DNA of 64,000 bases, taken from assembly GCA_017617615.1 (NCBI GenBank), contig JAFZVV010000009.1:62001-126000 (forward strand), written 5' to 3'. The stretch comes from Prevotella sp. Lineage in GTDB: Bacteria > Bacteroidota > Bacteroidia > Bacteroidales > Bacteroidaceae. The notes below the pieces were generated by a model, which worked only from the letters and a program-made list of their open reading frames with translations, did not search any database and was not told the origin of the DNA. Shown one piece after another: positions 27,313 to 36,299 of this stretch. The position numbers and the translations under genes are program-made. Positions within the stretch are counted from its first letter, which is position 1. Each line of letters starts with the position of its first letter.

Positions 27313-27894
27313 ATGAAGAAGACAAACATAGCCATTTTCGTTTCTGGCAGTGGGTCGAACTGCGAGAACCTTATCCGTCATTTCTCTGATTCGCCGCAGG
27401 TGAACACCGCCCTCGTGGTGAGCAACCGTGCCGATGCCTACGCCCTCGTGCGTGCCGAACGGCTCGGTGTGCCCTCCACGGTAGTGAACAAGTCGCAGTT
27501 GCACGACCCCGACTATTTGCTTCCACTGCTCAGCGAATACGATATCCACTTCATCGTGCTGGCAGGTTTCCTGCCACTCATTCCTACCTATCTCATCGAG
27601 CGCTTCCCGCGCCGCATCGTGAACCTGCACCCGGCCTTGTTGCCCAAGTTCGGCGGCAAGGGAATGTGGGGTCACCATGTGCACAAGGCCGTGAAAGCCG
27701 CAGGCGAGAAAGAGACGGGCATGACGGTGCACTATGTGAGCGAGGTGTGCGACGGCGGCGAGATTATCGCCCAGTTCTCCGTTCCACTATCACCCGACGA
27801 CACCGTCGACGATATCGCCGCAAAGGAGCACGAGCTGGAGATGCAGCATTTCCCCGAGGTGGTGGAACGGCTGATTATGGGCGTTGTGGAATAA
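27313..27894 (+). CDS. purN: Phosphoribosylglycinamide formyltransferase (GART)
   Basis: The 193-residue PurN opens with IAIFVSGSGSNCENLI. The formyltransferase motifs include VSNRADAYAL, FIVLAGFLPLIP, IVNLHPALLPKFGGKGMWGHHVHKAV with catalytic Asn-His, and GMTVHYVSEVCDGGEIIAQ with the catalytic Asp. It transfers formyl from 10-formyl-THF to GAR. The ATG at 27313 gives the standard size. The frame is open far upstream through the promoter, which is not protein. The gene is divergent from the IMP cyclohydrolase gene, so two purine genes share one intergenic region. Confidence 0.95.
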   Translation: MKKTNIAIFVSGSGSNCENLIRHFSDSPQVNTALVVSNRADAYALVRAERLGVPSTVVNKSQLHDPDYLLPLLSEYDIHFIVLAGFLPLIPTYLIERFPRRIVNLHPALLPKFGGKGMWGHHVHKAVKAAGEKETGMTVHYVSEVCDGGEIIAQFSVPLSPDDTVDDIAAKEHELEMQHFPEVVERLIMGVVE

Positions 27895-27908
27895 GGAAAA
27901 ATTTTAAC

Positions 27909-28340
27909 ATGAAGACGATTGGATTCTGGATGTGGGCTGCCATTCTTTGCATTTGTGGCTGGGGGCTGCTCGCCGCTTGCAGCAGCGACGATGACGATGA
28001 CAAGCAAGAGACCACGCTGCCCATAGGACAGTGGATATATGAAGGCAAGGGATTACTAAGCGAGTATTACGATGCCACCGTGCTCGAATTCGCGGAACCG
28101 AACTACTTCAGGCTCCTTGGAAGACTGGCTGCCGACGGCAAGTGGTATGACTATCCCTTGACCGGCACATACCACATTGAGGCAAGGACAGCGACCACGG
28201 GCACCATCACCTTTCAGGACAAGACATTCGGGACGACCATCTACAAACTGTCGGGCAACACCCTGACACTGACCGTAGGGAGAGACAACTATACTTTCAC
28301 CCGCACCAGTGGCATCAGAAGCGAGGGAATGGCTCCGTGA
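27909..28340 (+). CDS. Small lipoprotein, lipocalin-like (hypothetical)
   Basis: The 143-residue protein has a lipoprotein signal ending LAAC (Cys24), then an Asp-rich linker (SSDDDDD). The domain of about 110 residues has repeating short beta strands (GQWIYEG, YFRLLG, GTYHIEAR, GTITFQDKTFG, YKLSGNTLTLTVGRDNYTFTR). This pattern fits small lipocalin-like domains common in Bacteroides and Prevotella lipoproteins. The function is unknown. It begins 14 nt after purN and may be co-transcribed with it. Confidence 0.7.
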   Translation: MKTIGFWMWAAILCICGWGLLAACSSDDDDDKQETTLPIGQWIYEGKGLLSEYYDATVLEFAEPNYFRLLGRLAADGKWYDYPLTGTYHIEARTATTGTITFQDKTFGTTIYKLSGNTLTLTVGRDNYTFTRTSGIRSEGMAP

Positions 28341-28375
28341 AGGGATGCTATTTTTTAAACTAAAAATACTGACAA

Positions 28376-28972
28376 ATGAAAAAGAAAAAAATATGGATAC
28401 TCGCCGCCATCTGCGGCATTTGCGGCATTATGGGCGGTTGCAACAACCCATCTGCCGAAAAAGCCGGTGACACAGCCAGCGACAGTACGGCAGTGGCTGA
28501 AGAGATAGAGACCTATTTTACTGCCATCGACCGTTTCTTCACCGACAGCATTGGCAGCCTGTATGCCAAGGGTGACGTGTGCATCCCCTTCCACCTCGTC
28601 GTGGACGTGGATGAGACAGACAGCACCGACATCAAGGTGTGGGGTGACTTCTGGGTAAACAACTACCAACAAGCAGGCGACACGCTGAAGACCGTCTCCG
28701 GTGGCAGTCATCCTGGACTGATACATGTGCGCCAGAACGGCGACCACTTCGAGGTCGTCGCCTTTGATGCCGTGGGCGACGGTTCCGACTATGTGCCTAC
28801 TGCTCGCCGTATCTTCGGCGACAAGTTCGACGAACTGCAGCGCGTCAGTTCCGACCAAGCGCGCCGTGATGCCATGCGCCGTGATGCCGTGGCCGCCTAT
28901 GTGAAGCGCCACCATCTCCCTGCCTCGATGTTCCAAGACTATGGTTGGGATGCGGTGAGCCTAACGGAATAA
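28376..28972 (+). CDS. Lipoprotein of unknown function
   Basis: The 198-residue protein has a lysine-rich start and lipobox MGGC (Cys22). A short Ser/Asp/Ala linker follows, then a globular domain with VCIPFHLVVDVDETDSTDIKVWGDFWV and a charged helical tail (DQARRDAMRRDAVAAYVKRHHL). I do not recognise the family. The domain size and the KVWGDFWVNNY-HPGLIHV pattern suggest an NTF2-like or SnoaL-like cone fold, but that is only a guess. It is 35 nt after the previous lipoprotein gene and is followed by a clear terminator. Confidence 0.7.
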   Translation: MKKKKIWILAAICGICGIMGGCNNPSAEKAGDTASDSTAVAEEIETYFTAIDRFFTDSIGSLYAKGDVCIPFHLVVDVDETDSTDIKVWGDFWVNNYQQAGDTLKTVSGGSHPGLIHVRQNGDHFEVVAFDAVGDGSDYVPTARRIFGDKFDELQRVSSDQARRDAMRRDAVAAYVKRHHLPASMFQDYGWDAVSLTE

Positions 28973-28996
28973 AAAAACAGCGATAGGATATGAAAG

Positions 28997-29033
28997 AAGA
29001 GGGGATGATGCCGAATTGGCACCATCCCCTCTT
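28997..29033 (+). terminator. Intrinsic terminator after the lipoprotein pair
   Basis: AAGAGGGGATG (28997-29007) pairs with CATCCCCTCTT (29023-29033). An inner TGCC/GGCA stem gives a nearly continuous hairpin, followed by a pyrimidine-rich stretch. Confidence 0.85.
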
Positions 29034-29191
29034 TCTTGGTTTACAGTTATTTCCTAATTGGAAACTGTCGTGTCCTATTGTCGTGTTCTGTTTCTGCTTC
29101 TTCCTCAGCTGAAGCGGGCACGCATTACTTTCACTTCCTTTCTACGTCCTTTCATTTCAGCAAGTTGAGCGAAAGCGAGACCTGAACAATT

Positions 29192-31168
29192 TCATTTCTT
29201 CTTGATGATCAGTTGTTCGCTCGTATACTTGGAAAGCATATCGAAAAGTTGACGCAAGTCGGCATAGTCCTTCTCCGGGTAAGCAATTTTGTTGACACCG
29301 AACTGGTATGACATCTGTATACGCCCCTCGTTGAATGTCGTCAGTACACGTCCCTCGATGCCCTTGTCGGAAGTGACGATGGTGGTATTTCTGGGTTCAC
29401 CTTCCACTACATATCCCTCGGGAAGGGAAATGTTGATAACGTAGCGCTCGCTGCTGACGCATGGGAACTCTACCGGCATTTTGCGCGTCTCGGCAGTGAA
29501 GGGATTCTCAAACATCTTGTCAGGGAAAGGACAGATGGTGATTTGCCCATCGGTCACCTGACCTTTCTTGGTGTAGACAGATTCCTCTGTTTCGCCTCCC
29601 TCGTTGCGGGTGGTCTGCTTGCCAGAGAGCGTGCCATCGGCAGAGAGTTTGGCATCGACGACGGTATTTCGCTCCGACTTCGACACCTTCTGCAGGTTCA
29701 CCCACGCGCTCTTCTTATCCTTCTGCACCAGTCGGGCCTTCTCTACTTGCACCACCTCTGGCAGTATATTCAGCCAGCCATTCTTGTTTGAGGCATCGAA
29801 ATAGACGTTACCACCCGTAGGCATGACGACACCCACAATGTATGTCGAGAGTTTACGGATAGAAGGGAAATTATAAGGCAACTGTCCCAGGTCGCGTGTC
29901 CTGAGCACTACGGGCGCGGCATTGAGTCCCACATCGTGCAGCGACTGGATGAGCAACAGGTTGATGTCGGCATTCGAGCCCTCGCCTTTCTTCAGTGTCT
30001 CCAAGGTTGCCGCAGGACTCAGCGCATACTTGCCGTTCCACTTCACCTTGCCCATCACCAACTTATACACCGCAGCCACCCGCTCGCGCAAGTTGGCAAT
30101 CTCTTCTATCTTTGCCTCCTTCAATTCGTTGGCCAACGGACTGTGGTCGTTCAGGTGAATGCCCAAGTCATCAGAAGTGAGTATCATCTCGTCGATTTGG
30201 TCCCACGTCTTGGCATAGTCCATCTGCGTCATGCCAGGCAGGCGGTACTGTTTCAGTTCGGCAGTGATGCCAGCCCAGTAGTCCTGGGCATTCCACACAT
30301 AGTCGTCCTTGGGCATGGCCATCAGGTCACGGCCCACGTAGACATAGTGGTTGGTGTTTACCGTCATAGGGTTAGCCAGCGGGTCGCTCACCAGCTTGAA
30401 TTTCAAGGAACCGACTGTACAGGTATACGTCAGGCGCTGGATGCCGTGGTCCTCGATATTGAATATCAGGTAACTGGGGATATCCATGTCCAATTTGGCA
30501 TAGACCACGGGAATCTCGCATTGGGCATACCAGTCGTGCAGTTCCCAGAAAAGCTGGCTATGGACCGTGTACTCGTATTCTATCACGGTGCCTTCCTTCA
30601 CGTTGGGGACGGTAAACTCCACCTGAAAGTTATGTTCGTCGAACTTCGTCTTCACGATGTCGCTTTTCTTCAAGGAAGTCTTCGCCACCTTGCCTCCTTC
30701 CAGGTTGAAGGCCGTGGCCTTGATGTCTTCCACGCTCTCGTCGGCATCGGTGCCAAAGACGCCTTCCGTCATCGAGCCCGACTCCCCTTCGAAATAAGAA
30801 TCGGAACTGCCGCCCGGTTTAGGAAGGGCAAAGCCCGTGACCTTCAGACCGCCGATGTTGTTGCCCACCGACATATGCTGCTTATAGGGAACGACAACTT
30901 TGGCGAAACGGGCGCCACTGGGTTTCAGCACCTTGATGCGCCACTTCTCATGATAGTCCACCAGAAAACTGGAAGGCTGCACGGTGTATTCCACGTCGGT
31001 CAGCCGGCATAGTACTACGGCCTCGGCATTCGGCTCTGCCTCGTAGACCGTCATCTGCATTTCTTCATTGGTGGGTTTGCCGAACTTCATGTTCACATTG
31101 GTCTGCGCTGTCGCCGTCATGAAGGGGCAGGCCAACAAAACGAATAGTTTGATGAGGTTTTGTTTCAT
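29192..31168 (-). CDS. DUF3857 / transglutaminase-like secreted protein
   Basis: The 658-residue protein has signal peptide MKQNLIKLFVLLACPFMTATAQ. A DUF3857 beta-sandwich region covers roughly residues 60-320, with the family pattern VEFTVPNVKEGTVIEYEYTV. A transglutaminase-like region follows (KVKWNGKYALSP, then GEGSNADINLLLIQSLHDVGL, then YFDASNKNGWLNILP). The Cys expected in active transglutaminases is replaced (SNAD), so it is probably not catalytic. This is common for DUF3857 proteins. Its role is unknown. ATG 31168 is used because it starts the signal peptide. An upstream Met at 31198 adds ten residues that do not fit. Confidence 0.88.
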   Translation of the reverse strand: MKQNLIKLFVLLACPFMTATAQTNVNMKFGKPTNEEMQMTVYEAEPNAEAVVLCRLTDVEYTVQPSSFLVDYHEKWRIKVLKPSGARFAKVVVPYKQHMSVGNNIGGLKVTGFALPKPGGSSDSYFEGESGSMTEGVFGTDADESVEDIKATAFNLEGGKVAKTSLKKSDIVKTKFDEHNFQVEFTVPNVKEGTVIEYEYTVHSQLFWELHDWYAQCEIPVVYAKLDMDIPSYLIFNIEDHGIQRLTYTCTVGSLKFKLVSDPLANPMTVNTNHYVYVGRDLMAMPKDDYVWNAQDYWAGITAELKQYRLPGMTQMDYAKTWDQIDEMILTSDDLGIHLNDHSPLANELKEAKIEEIANLRERVAAVYKLVMGKVKWNGKYALSPAATLETLKKGEGSNADINLLLIQSLHDVGLNAAPVVLRTRDLGQLPYNFPSIRKLSTYIVGVVMPTGGNVYFDASNKNGWLNILPEVVQVEKARLVQKDKKSAWVNLQKVSKSERNTVVDAKLSADGTLSGKQTTRNEGGETEESVYTKKGQVTDGQITICPFPDKMFENPFTAETRKMPVEFPCVSSERYVINISLPEGYVVEGEPRNTTIVTSDKGIEGRVLTTFNEGRIQMSYQFGVNKIAYPEKDYADLRQLFDMLSKYTSEQLIIKKK

Positions 31169-31255
31169 TGTATTAAATAGAGAAAGCTGATTATCCAAAA
31201 TATCTGTTATTACGAACTAAGGCCGAATAAACGGTCAATTGGTTCTCTTATGTCT

Positions 31256-31287
31256 GCAAAAATAAGTTTTTTTTGTGAAAACACAAA
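31256..31287 (-). promoter_or_regulatory. Promoter of the DUF3857 gene
   Basis: On the minus strand TTTG (31287-31284), a 19-nt spacer and TATTTTTG (31264-31257) match the phylum consensus. The leader to the ATG at 31168 would be about 80 nt. Confidence 0.75.
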
Positions 31288-32045
31288 AAAAACATCAAAA
31301 ACCCGCCTTTTTTGCCCTCTGATTACGATTTTGTTCTATTTCCAAGGGGTAGTTGAACCATTTTTTTAGATTTTATTCGCCACTTTTCGAAGAGTTATGA
31401 AAAACAATTCATAACTTTGCCTTCACTGTTATGCAATAAAGTTTAAGGCTTGATTATGGATATTTAACTGTCCATAAAAATGATAATTCTTCGACGAGCC
31501 AAGTGACAAGGTCGAGCGCATGTTGAATAATTATTCGCTGAGTTGTTACGTCAGAATATATACCCAATTATGAGAATAACGATTGTTGGTGCAGGGTCTG
31601 TAGGCACACATTTGGCCAAGTATTTGTCGGGGGAACGCATGGACATTTTTATCATAGATAAAGATGCTGGCAAACTGGCAATGCTGCCCTCAAATAATAA
31701 AGAAATTGGTTCTATTTCTATGGGCAAGAAGAACCAACATTTAGATATTTCTATGAAATGTCAATCATTCACTCATAGAAACTAATGACGATCGTACTTT
31801 TATCAATGGGTCCATACCATTTCATGTGGAATCCATTGAAAGCCTAAAATCACCGCCTAAAACATAATTTTATACGGTACAAATAATTACATTGCCATTT
31901 GGGGGTTGATTTGAGCCTATTTGTTGTGTTTTATGACAATTATGAAGCTGTCGAAAAACAATAAAAATATGGTTTTGTTGAGGTTGTTTAACCACCTACG
32001 TTATCACAAACAATTTGCTGTTTATTTTTTTATTTAGCCATATTG
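31288..32045. other. AT-rich gap with a gene remnant
   Basis: This roughly 760-base stretch is clearly more AT-rich than the surrounding coding DNA. It contains the trkA remnant at 31570-31785 and a lone -7 box (TAACTTTGC, 31412-31420). I see no intact gene, RNA or repeat in the rest. It looks like a decayed locus. Confidence 0.5.
31570..31785 (+). pseudogene. trkA: trkA remnant: N-terminal NAD-binding segment only
   Basis: The frame from ATG 31570 gives 71 residues. The first 43 or so match the start of TrkA RCK-N domains: IVGAGSVGTHLAKYLSGERMDIFIID contains the GxGxxG Rossmann motif and the acidic strand-2 end. After about residue 43 the match stops and the sequence becomes a short unrelated tail, then a stop. 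Intact TrkA has about 450 residues and regulates potassium uptake with TrkH. No trkH lies beside it. It is best read as a fragment left by deletion. A short expressed Rossmann peptide cannot be excluded. Confidence 0.65.
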
Positions 32046-32077
32046 TTTGTCTTAATTCCATTTTTTTATAAATTTGC
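32046..32077 (+). promoter_or_regulatory. Promoter of the Omp28-like gene
   Basis: TTTG (32046-32049), a 19-nt spacer and TAAATTTG (32069-32076) match the phylum consensus. The predicted leader to the ATG at 32096 is about 13 nt. Confidence 0.75.
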
Positions 32078-32095
32078 AATAAATATGGAGATGAA

Positions 32096-33619
32096 ATGAA
32101 ACGTACGTGCCTTTTGTCAACACTTCTGCTGGCTGTCACTGTCTCTGCACAGAATCGTATCGTACTTGTCGAGGAATTCACCAATACGGGATGCGGTCCT
32201 TGTGCGTCATGGTCTCCTGAACTCGATGCCGTGATAGAAAACCGCTTAGGTGATTGCGTTGCTATCAAGTATCACAGTAGTTATCCCAACCGTCACGACG
32301 AGTTCTATAATTACGATCCCGATACGCAGCAAAAGCGCCACGATTTCTATGAAGTAACTGGTGTGCCTGCCACTTTTGTCAACGGAGAAGCGTTGTCTTT
32401 CCGCACATCTTCCTGTCTGGATGAAACCATCACCCAGCAGATGGCACAGCCGGAAAGATTCTCGCTCACACTATCGAAAGGAATTGAAGACCACAGGATG
32501 TCGGTTCATGTCAACCTTACACCGCTACAGGAAATCGAGAGTGGCACTTCGCTGAGGCTATTCGTGGCCGCCATAGAGGAGCATATCACCCCATCCAAAC
32601 CATATCCCAATGGCGAGACCTCGCTCCATTACACCATGCGCAAGATGTTCACCGGTGGAGATGGTGTTCAGATAAGTGATGATGGTCTCCATGCTGGCCA
32701 GACCTACTCCTATAGTGCGTCGTGGGAAATCGACTTCTGCGATGACGAGACTCAACTCGGCGTGGTAGCTTTCCTGCAAGACATTGAAACCAAGGAAGTG
32801 GTATGTACAGCATATAGCGGCCCCGGGACAAACAAGGAAAACCACCTGACGTTGGTAGCGTTGGCCGACACTCCTGATTTCATCTGCGTGTCCGACTACT
32901 ATGGACAAGTGGTGTTGCGGAATGATGGTTATAACACGCTGACCATCGCCACACTTAATGTGAAGGTCAACGGGGCATTGGAGCAATACCTTTGGACGGG
33001 TGCACTCAACTATCTTGAGCGCGACACGATGACATTCGGCGGATTCCACGATTTCTCTCTTTCCGATGAAGAAAACCAGGTCCTAATATGGTTCTCCGAT
33101 GTCAATGGCATCGCTGCCGAGAGCAATCGCATCAATAGTTCTTTCTCCAATTCCCCGCAGGCACACTACGGCGTGCAGTTGAGGCTTTATACAGACAACA
33201 AGCCCAATGAGACGACATGGAAACTCTACAATTCAGCGGGGGATGTGGTGCAAGAGGGAGGACCATATGCCGAGCCTATGAAACTATATATCGAAAACTT
33301 TCCATTGACACAAGACGACTGTTACCTGCTCGAATTCCTCGACGCCGGCAATGATGGTATCAAGGGCAACAACGGAACCGGCTACTATCAACTCTTTCAG
33401 ATTGATCATGCAGGAATGACCCAACACCTCACACAAGGCAATTACGACGGGGCGGTACACGACGTGTATTTCAATCTGACCGAGGCATCATCGACAGGTG
33501 TCGTAGAGATTCCTTCAGATGTTTCATCTGGCTCGAGCTACGACTTGCAAGGACGCAGAGTACCACATCAAGAAAGGGGCATCAACATCGTGAATGGGAA
33601 GAAAGCGGTTGTGAGATAA
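32096..33619 (+). CDS. Secreted Omp28/thioredoxin-like protein with sorting tail
   Basis: The 507-residue protein has a signal peptide (MKRTCLLSTLLLAVTVSAQ). A thioredoxin-like domain follows with a CGPC redox pair (Cys33, Cys36) in the context EEFTNTGCGPCASWSP, and a cis-Pro segment GVPATFVNG. The middle resembles Omp28-related proteins. The C-terminus is a type IX sorting tail (YDLQGRRVPHQERGINIVNGKKAVVR). It would be a secreted or surface thiol-disulfide active protein. The substrate is unknown. Its codon use is a little less GC-biased than that of the flanking housekeeping genes. Confidence 0.82.
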   Translation: MKRTCLLSTLLLAVTVSAQNRIVLVEEFTNTGCGPCASWSPELDAVIENRLGDCVAIKYHSSYPNRHDEFYNYDPDTQQKRHDFYEVTGVPATFVNGEALSFRTSSCLDETITQQMAQPERFSLTLSKGIEDHRMSVHVNLTPLQEIESGTSLRLFVAAIEEHITPSKPYPNGETSLHYTMRKMFTGGDGVQISDDGLHAGQTYSYSASWEIDFCDDETQLGVVAFLQDIETKEVVCTAYSGPGTNKENHLTLVALADTPDFICVSDYYGQVVLRNDGYNTLTIATLNVKVNGALEQYLWTGALNYLERDTMTFGGFHDFSLSDEENQVLIWFSDVNGIAAESNRINSSFSNSPQAHYGVQLRLYTDNKPNETTWKLYNSAGDVVQEGGPYAEPMKLYIENFPLTQDDCYLLEFLDAGNDGIKGNNGTGYYQLFQIDHAGMTQHLTQGNYDGAVHDVYFNLTEASSTGVVEIPSDVSSGSSYDLQGRRVPHQERGINIVNGKKAVVR

Positions 33620-33628
33620 GCCCTCACC

Positions 33629-35812
33629 TCACTTGACAAGCAGTTTCCTCCCATTCTGGATATATAAACCTCGCATGGGCTTGCCTTTCAGACAACGACC
33701 TCCCATATCGTATAGTGTGGCATCATTATTATCAACAACCGAAGTAGAGCTGACGGCATCATCGTTCATTTCAGAAATGATTTGGAAGTCGCGCCACCCA
33801 CGTTTGGATTGATACTTGTCGGTGGTGCCATTTGGGACGTGAAGGATGGCTCTGCTTGTCACCGCATCAGGGAAGCACTTGCCGTATAATACCACGTCGC
33901 CGTGAACATCCTCTACATCGTTCACGTCGAAAGGTTCCTCAATATACGACCATACCTCCCAGATGTTCTCGCACCCACAGAAGGTGCCGCCTGCCAGTGT
34001 TGTCACAGAACGGCCTATCGTCACATCCTCCAAGCCACTACAGTCCCTGAAGGCATCCCAGCCCACATACTCCACCTTGTCGGGAATGACAAGTTCCTTG
34101 GGCGTTCGACAACCCAGAAAAGCATACTGGTCGATGATGGTCACTCCCTGTGGAATTTGGAACACGGGCAGACTGCTACAGTCGCGGAAAGCACACATGC
34201 CGATGTAGTTCAGACCTTCGGGAATATTCACCTCGCTGAGACTGCTGCAACCGTCGAATGTCCAGCCCTCGATGCGGGTAAGACCATCGGGAAGATGGAC
34301 TTTCACAAGTGACGTACAGCCGGAAAAAGCCGATGTGCCTATGCTCTGTATCGTGTTAGGCACATAAAGTTCTGTCAAGCTCGAGCAACCACTGAGGGCT
34401 CCATTACCGATGGCAGTTACGGTGGCTGGTATCGAAATGCTTTCCAATTGGGCGCAACCACTCAGCCAACTATTACCTATTTTTGTCAGTGTCGGTGGCA
34501 GCGTGATACTTTTCAACTTGCTACCTTGGAAAACTGCAGGAGTGATGTCAGTCACCGTTGCAGGGATATCGTAGTGGTTCTTGTCGCTTTGTACCGGGAA
34601 GAGCATCAGTGTCGTTATGTCGTGGTTGAAGAGCACACCATCTTCGCAGAGGTATGATGGGTTGCCGTCTTCCACGGTGATGCTCCGCAGTCCTGTGCAT
34701 CCTATAAACGCCGTTTCCGTGATGTCGGTCAACGTTTTGGGAAAGGCCAGTTCCTCAATGCAAGAACAATAAAAGAAAGCATAATCGCCTACTCGCTGCA
34801 ACGACTTTGGGATATTGACTTCTTTCAATTTGTAGCAACGAGTGAAAGTCCAGTCGTCAATCTCGGTGATGTTGTCTGACAACTTTACAGATGTTAGTTC
34901 TCCACACTCATAAAAAGCATAGCCACCCAATGTTGTCACCTGTTCGGGAATGTCGATGGATGTCAGACTGCCGCATTGCTCAAAAGCGCCGTTGCCAATA
35001 GAGCACAGTGACTGCGGCAGATTGATGGCCGTCAAACTTCTGCATTGATTGAAAGTACTTTTCCCGATAGAGTGCAGCGACTGTGGCAGATGAACCGTAG
35101 TCAGTTGGCCGCAAAGATAAAAAACCCTATCCTCCAATTTCTCTATTCCCTCCGGCACGGTCACCTCCTTGAGGCTACCACAGCCGCCGAACGCCGTGGA
35201 ACCAATAGCCTGCACGCTACTGGCAATCGACAGGGTAGTCATCGAGTTGCAGCCAGCAAAAGCATTTGAGCCTATCTGCGTGACCGAGGATGGGATGACC
35301 ACCGATGTGAGGGCTGTGGCATCGTGGAAAGCATCATTGGCAATGACCGTCACATCATCGGGTATCACCAACTCCTTCACCTCCTCACCATTTAAAAACA
35401 GACGGTGTGCCAGACTGAGGGGGTTGCACTCCGAGCCTCCAACATAACTCATATTACACCAGGCGGTGAGGTCCTCGATATGAACAGCCTTCAGCCCATA
35501 ACAACCACTGAAGGCAGAATAACCGATTTTCTGCACAGTAGCAGGGATGGCAATTGATGTCATCTTACTGCAAGCGCCAAAAGCCCATCCGTTGATTTCG
35601 GTAACGGTATATTCCTTTCCACCATAACTGACCTTGCTAAGTATCTTGATGTCGCCTACCAGTTGGTCTGGAACCATCTGTCGGGCTACACAGGCTGTCC
35701 TTGCACTTTCCGACAATACGTCGTAACTGATGCCTTCAACGTCGAAAGCTGCAACAGTTGCGCTCCATAATATGAAGACGAATGCAATATATATCTTTTG
35801 AACTGTTGTCAT
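33629..35812 (-). CDS. BspA-like leucine-rich repeat secreted protein with sorting tail
   Basis: The 727-residue protein has signal peptide MTTVQKIYIAFVFILWSATVAA. About twenty LRR_5 (BspA/TpLRR) repeats of roughly 23 residues follow, with the pattern IGxxAFxGCxSLxxIxIPxSVTxI. A spacer (EDGNPSYLCEDGVLFNHDITTLMLFP) sits between two repeat blocks. It ends with a type IX tail (LYDMGGRCLKGKPMRGLYIQNGRKLLVK). Such proteins are surface adhesins or host-binding proteins in oral and gut Bacteroidetes and protists. It is convergent with the Omp28-like gene with only 9 nt between stops. A -7 box (TATTTTTGC, complement of 35837-35845) lies just upstream of its start. Confidence 0.92.
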   Translation of the reverse strand: MTTVQKIYIAFVFILWSATVAAFDVEGISYDVLSESARTACVARQMVPDQLVGDIKILSKVSYGGKEYTVTEINGWAFGACSKMTSIAIPATVQKIGYSAFSGCYGLKAVHIEDLTAWCNMSYVGGSECNPLSLAHRLFLNGEEVKELVIPDDVTVIANDAFHDATALTSVVIPSSVTQIGSNAFAGCNSMTTLSIASSVQAIGSTAFGGCGSLKEVTVPEGIEKLEDRVFYLCGQLTTVHLPQSLHSIGKSTFNQCRSLTAINLPQSLCSIGNGAFEQCGSLTSIDIPEQVTTLGGYAFYECGELTSVKLSDNITEIDDWTFTRCYKLKEVNIPKSLQRVGDYAFFYCSCIEELAFPKTLTDITETAFIGCTGLRSITVEDGNPSYLCEDGVLFNHDITTLMLFPVQSDKNHYDIPATVTDITPAVFQGSKLKSITLPPTLTKIGNSWLSGCAQLESISIPATVTAIGNGALSGCSSLTELYVPNTIQSIGTSAFSGCTSLVKVHLPDGLTRIEGWTFDGCSSLSEVNIPEGLNYIGMCAFRDCSSLPVFQIPQGVTIIDQYAFLGCRTPKELVIPDKVEYVGWDAFRDCSGLEDVTIGRSVTTLAGGTFCGCENIWEVWSYIEEPFDVNDVEDVHGDVVLYGKCFPDAVTSRAILHVPNGTTDKYQSKRGWRDFQIISEMNDDAVSSTSVVDNNDATLYDMGGRCLKGKPMRGLYIQNGRKLLVK

Positions 35813-36122
35813 GGCCTATAAGTTTTTCTTTCAACCGCAAAAATATAAAAAAATGCAGAAAGCTCGTAAGAATAAAGGTGATAAATATTGTTTAGAAGCA
35901 AAAACCACAGCATTGAGGAGAAAGATGCATACTAATTGACCGTATCTCACTCTCATTCGGTCAATAATCAAAACCTTGATGACCTCCCCCAAAAACGGTC
36001 TTCCTATACCGCCTTTCCCAAACGGATTTCACACATAATTAGAACGAGTAAACTTTCACATCACTTTCAACAACAAAAATAATCAGAGAGTCACGGAAAT
36101 CGTAACTCTCTGACTTTTTATG
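35813..36122. other. Intergenic region between LRR gene and tRNA-Met
   Basis: It holds the LRR gene's -7 box (35837-35845), the tRNA terminator (36083-36113), and a perfect 8-bp inverted repeat ATTGACCG/CGGTCAAT (35935-35942 and 35958-35965) of unknown role. I see no gene. Confidence 0.5.
36083..36113 (-). terminator. Terminator of tRNA-Met
   Basis: TCAGAGAGT (36083-36091) pairs with ACTCTCTGA (36105-36113) plus an inner ACG/CGT. On the minus strand the stem is followed by ATTATTTTTG, a U-rich tail. Confidence 0.75.
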
Positions 36123-36196
36123 TAGCGGGAGCCGGGATTGAACCGGCGACCTCATGATTATGAATCATGCGCTCTAACCAGCTGAGCTATCCCGCC
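36123..36196 (-). tRNA. tRNA-Met (anticodon CAT)
   Basis: The cloverleaf folds fully on the minus strand. The acceptor stem GGCGGGA pairs with TCCCGCT (one G-U). The D arm is GCTC-GAGC. The anticodon stem CATGA/TCATG encloses loop TTCATAA with anticodon CAT. The T arm GCCGG-TTCAATC-CCGGC is regular. The discriminator is A and CCA is not encoded. The anticodon stem lacks the three G-C pairs of initiator tRNA, so this is the elongator Met form. A lysidine-modified Ile2 tRNA with the same CAT anticodon cannot be excluded by eye. Confidence 0.93.
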
Positions 36197-36214
36197 ATCA
36201 TGTTTTAAGCGGGT

Positions 36215-36246
36215 GCAAAGGTAAGCATTTTTTTGTTATCACCAAA
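36215..36246 (-). promoter_or_regulatory. tRNA-Met promoter
   Basis: On the minus strand TTTG (36246-36243), a 19-nt spacer and TACCTTTG (36223-36216) fit the consensus. The box lies about 20 nt before the tRNA 5' end. Confidence 0.75.
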
Positions 36247-36299
36247 AATATTTCTTCTTTTTTTCTTGTGTCGAACTATTTTTGCTCCATTTGGTCTCT

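Noticed and set aside
29192..31168. Active transglutaminase
   Set aside because: The position of the catalytic Cys is occupied by Asn-Ala (SNAD), so an active enzyme is not supported.
35935..35965. Inverted repeat ATTGACCG/CGGTCAAT as an integrase or attachment site
   Set aside because: No integrase gene or matching duplicate of the tRNA end was found; a single 8-bp inverted repeat is weak evidence.
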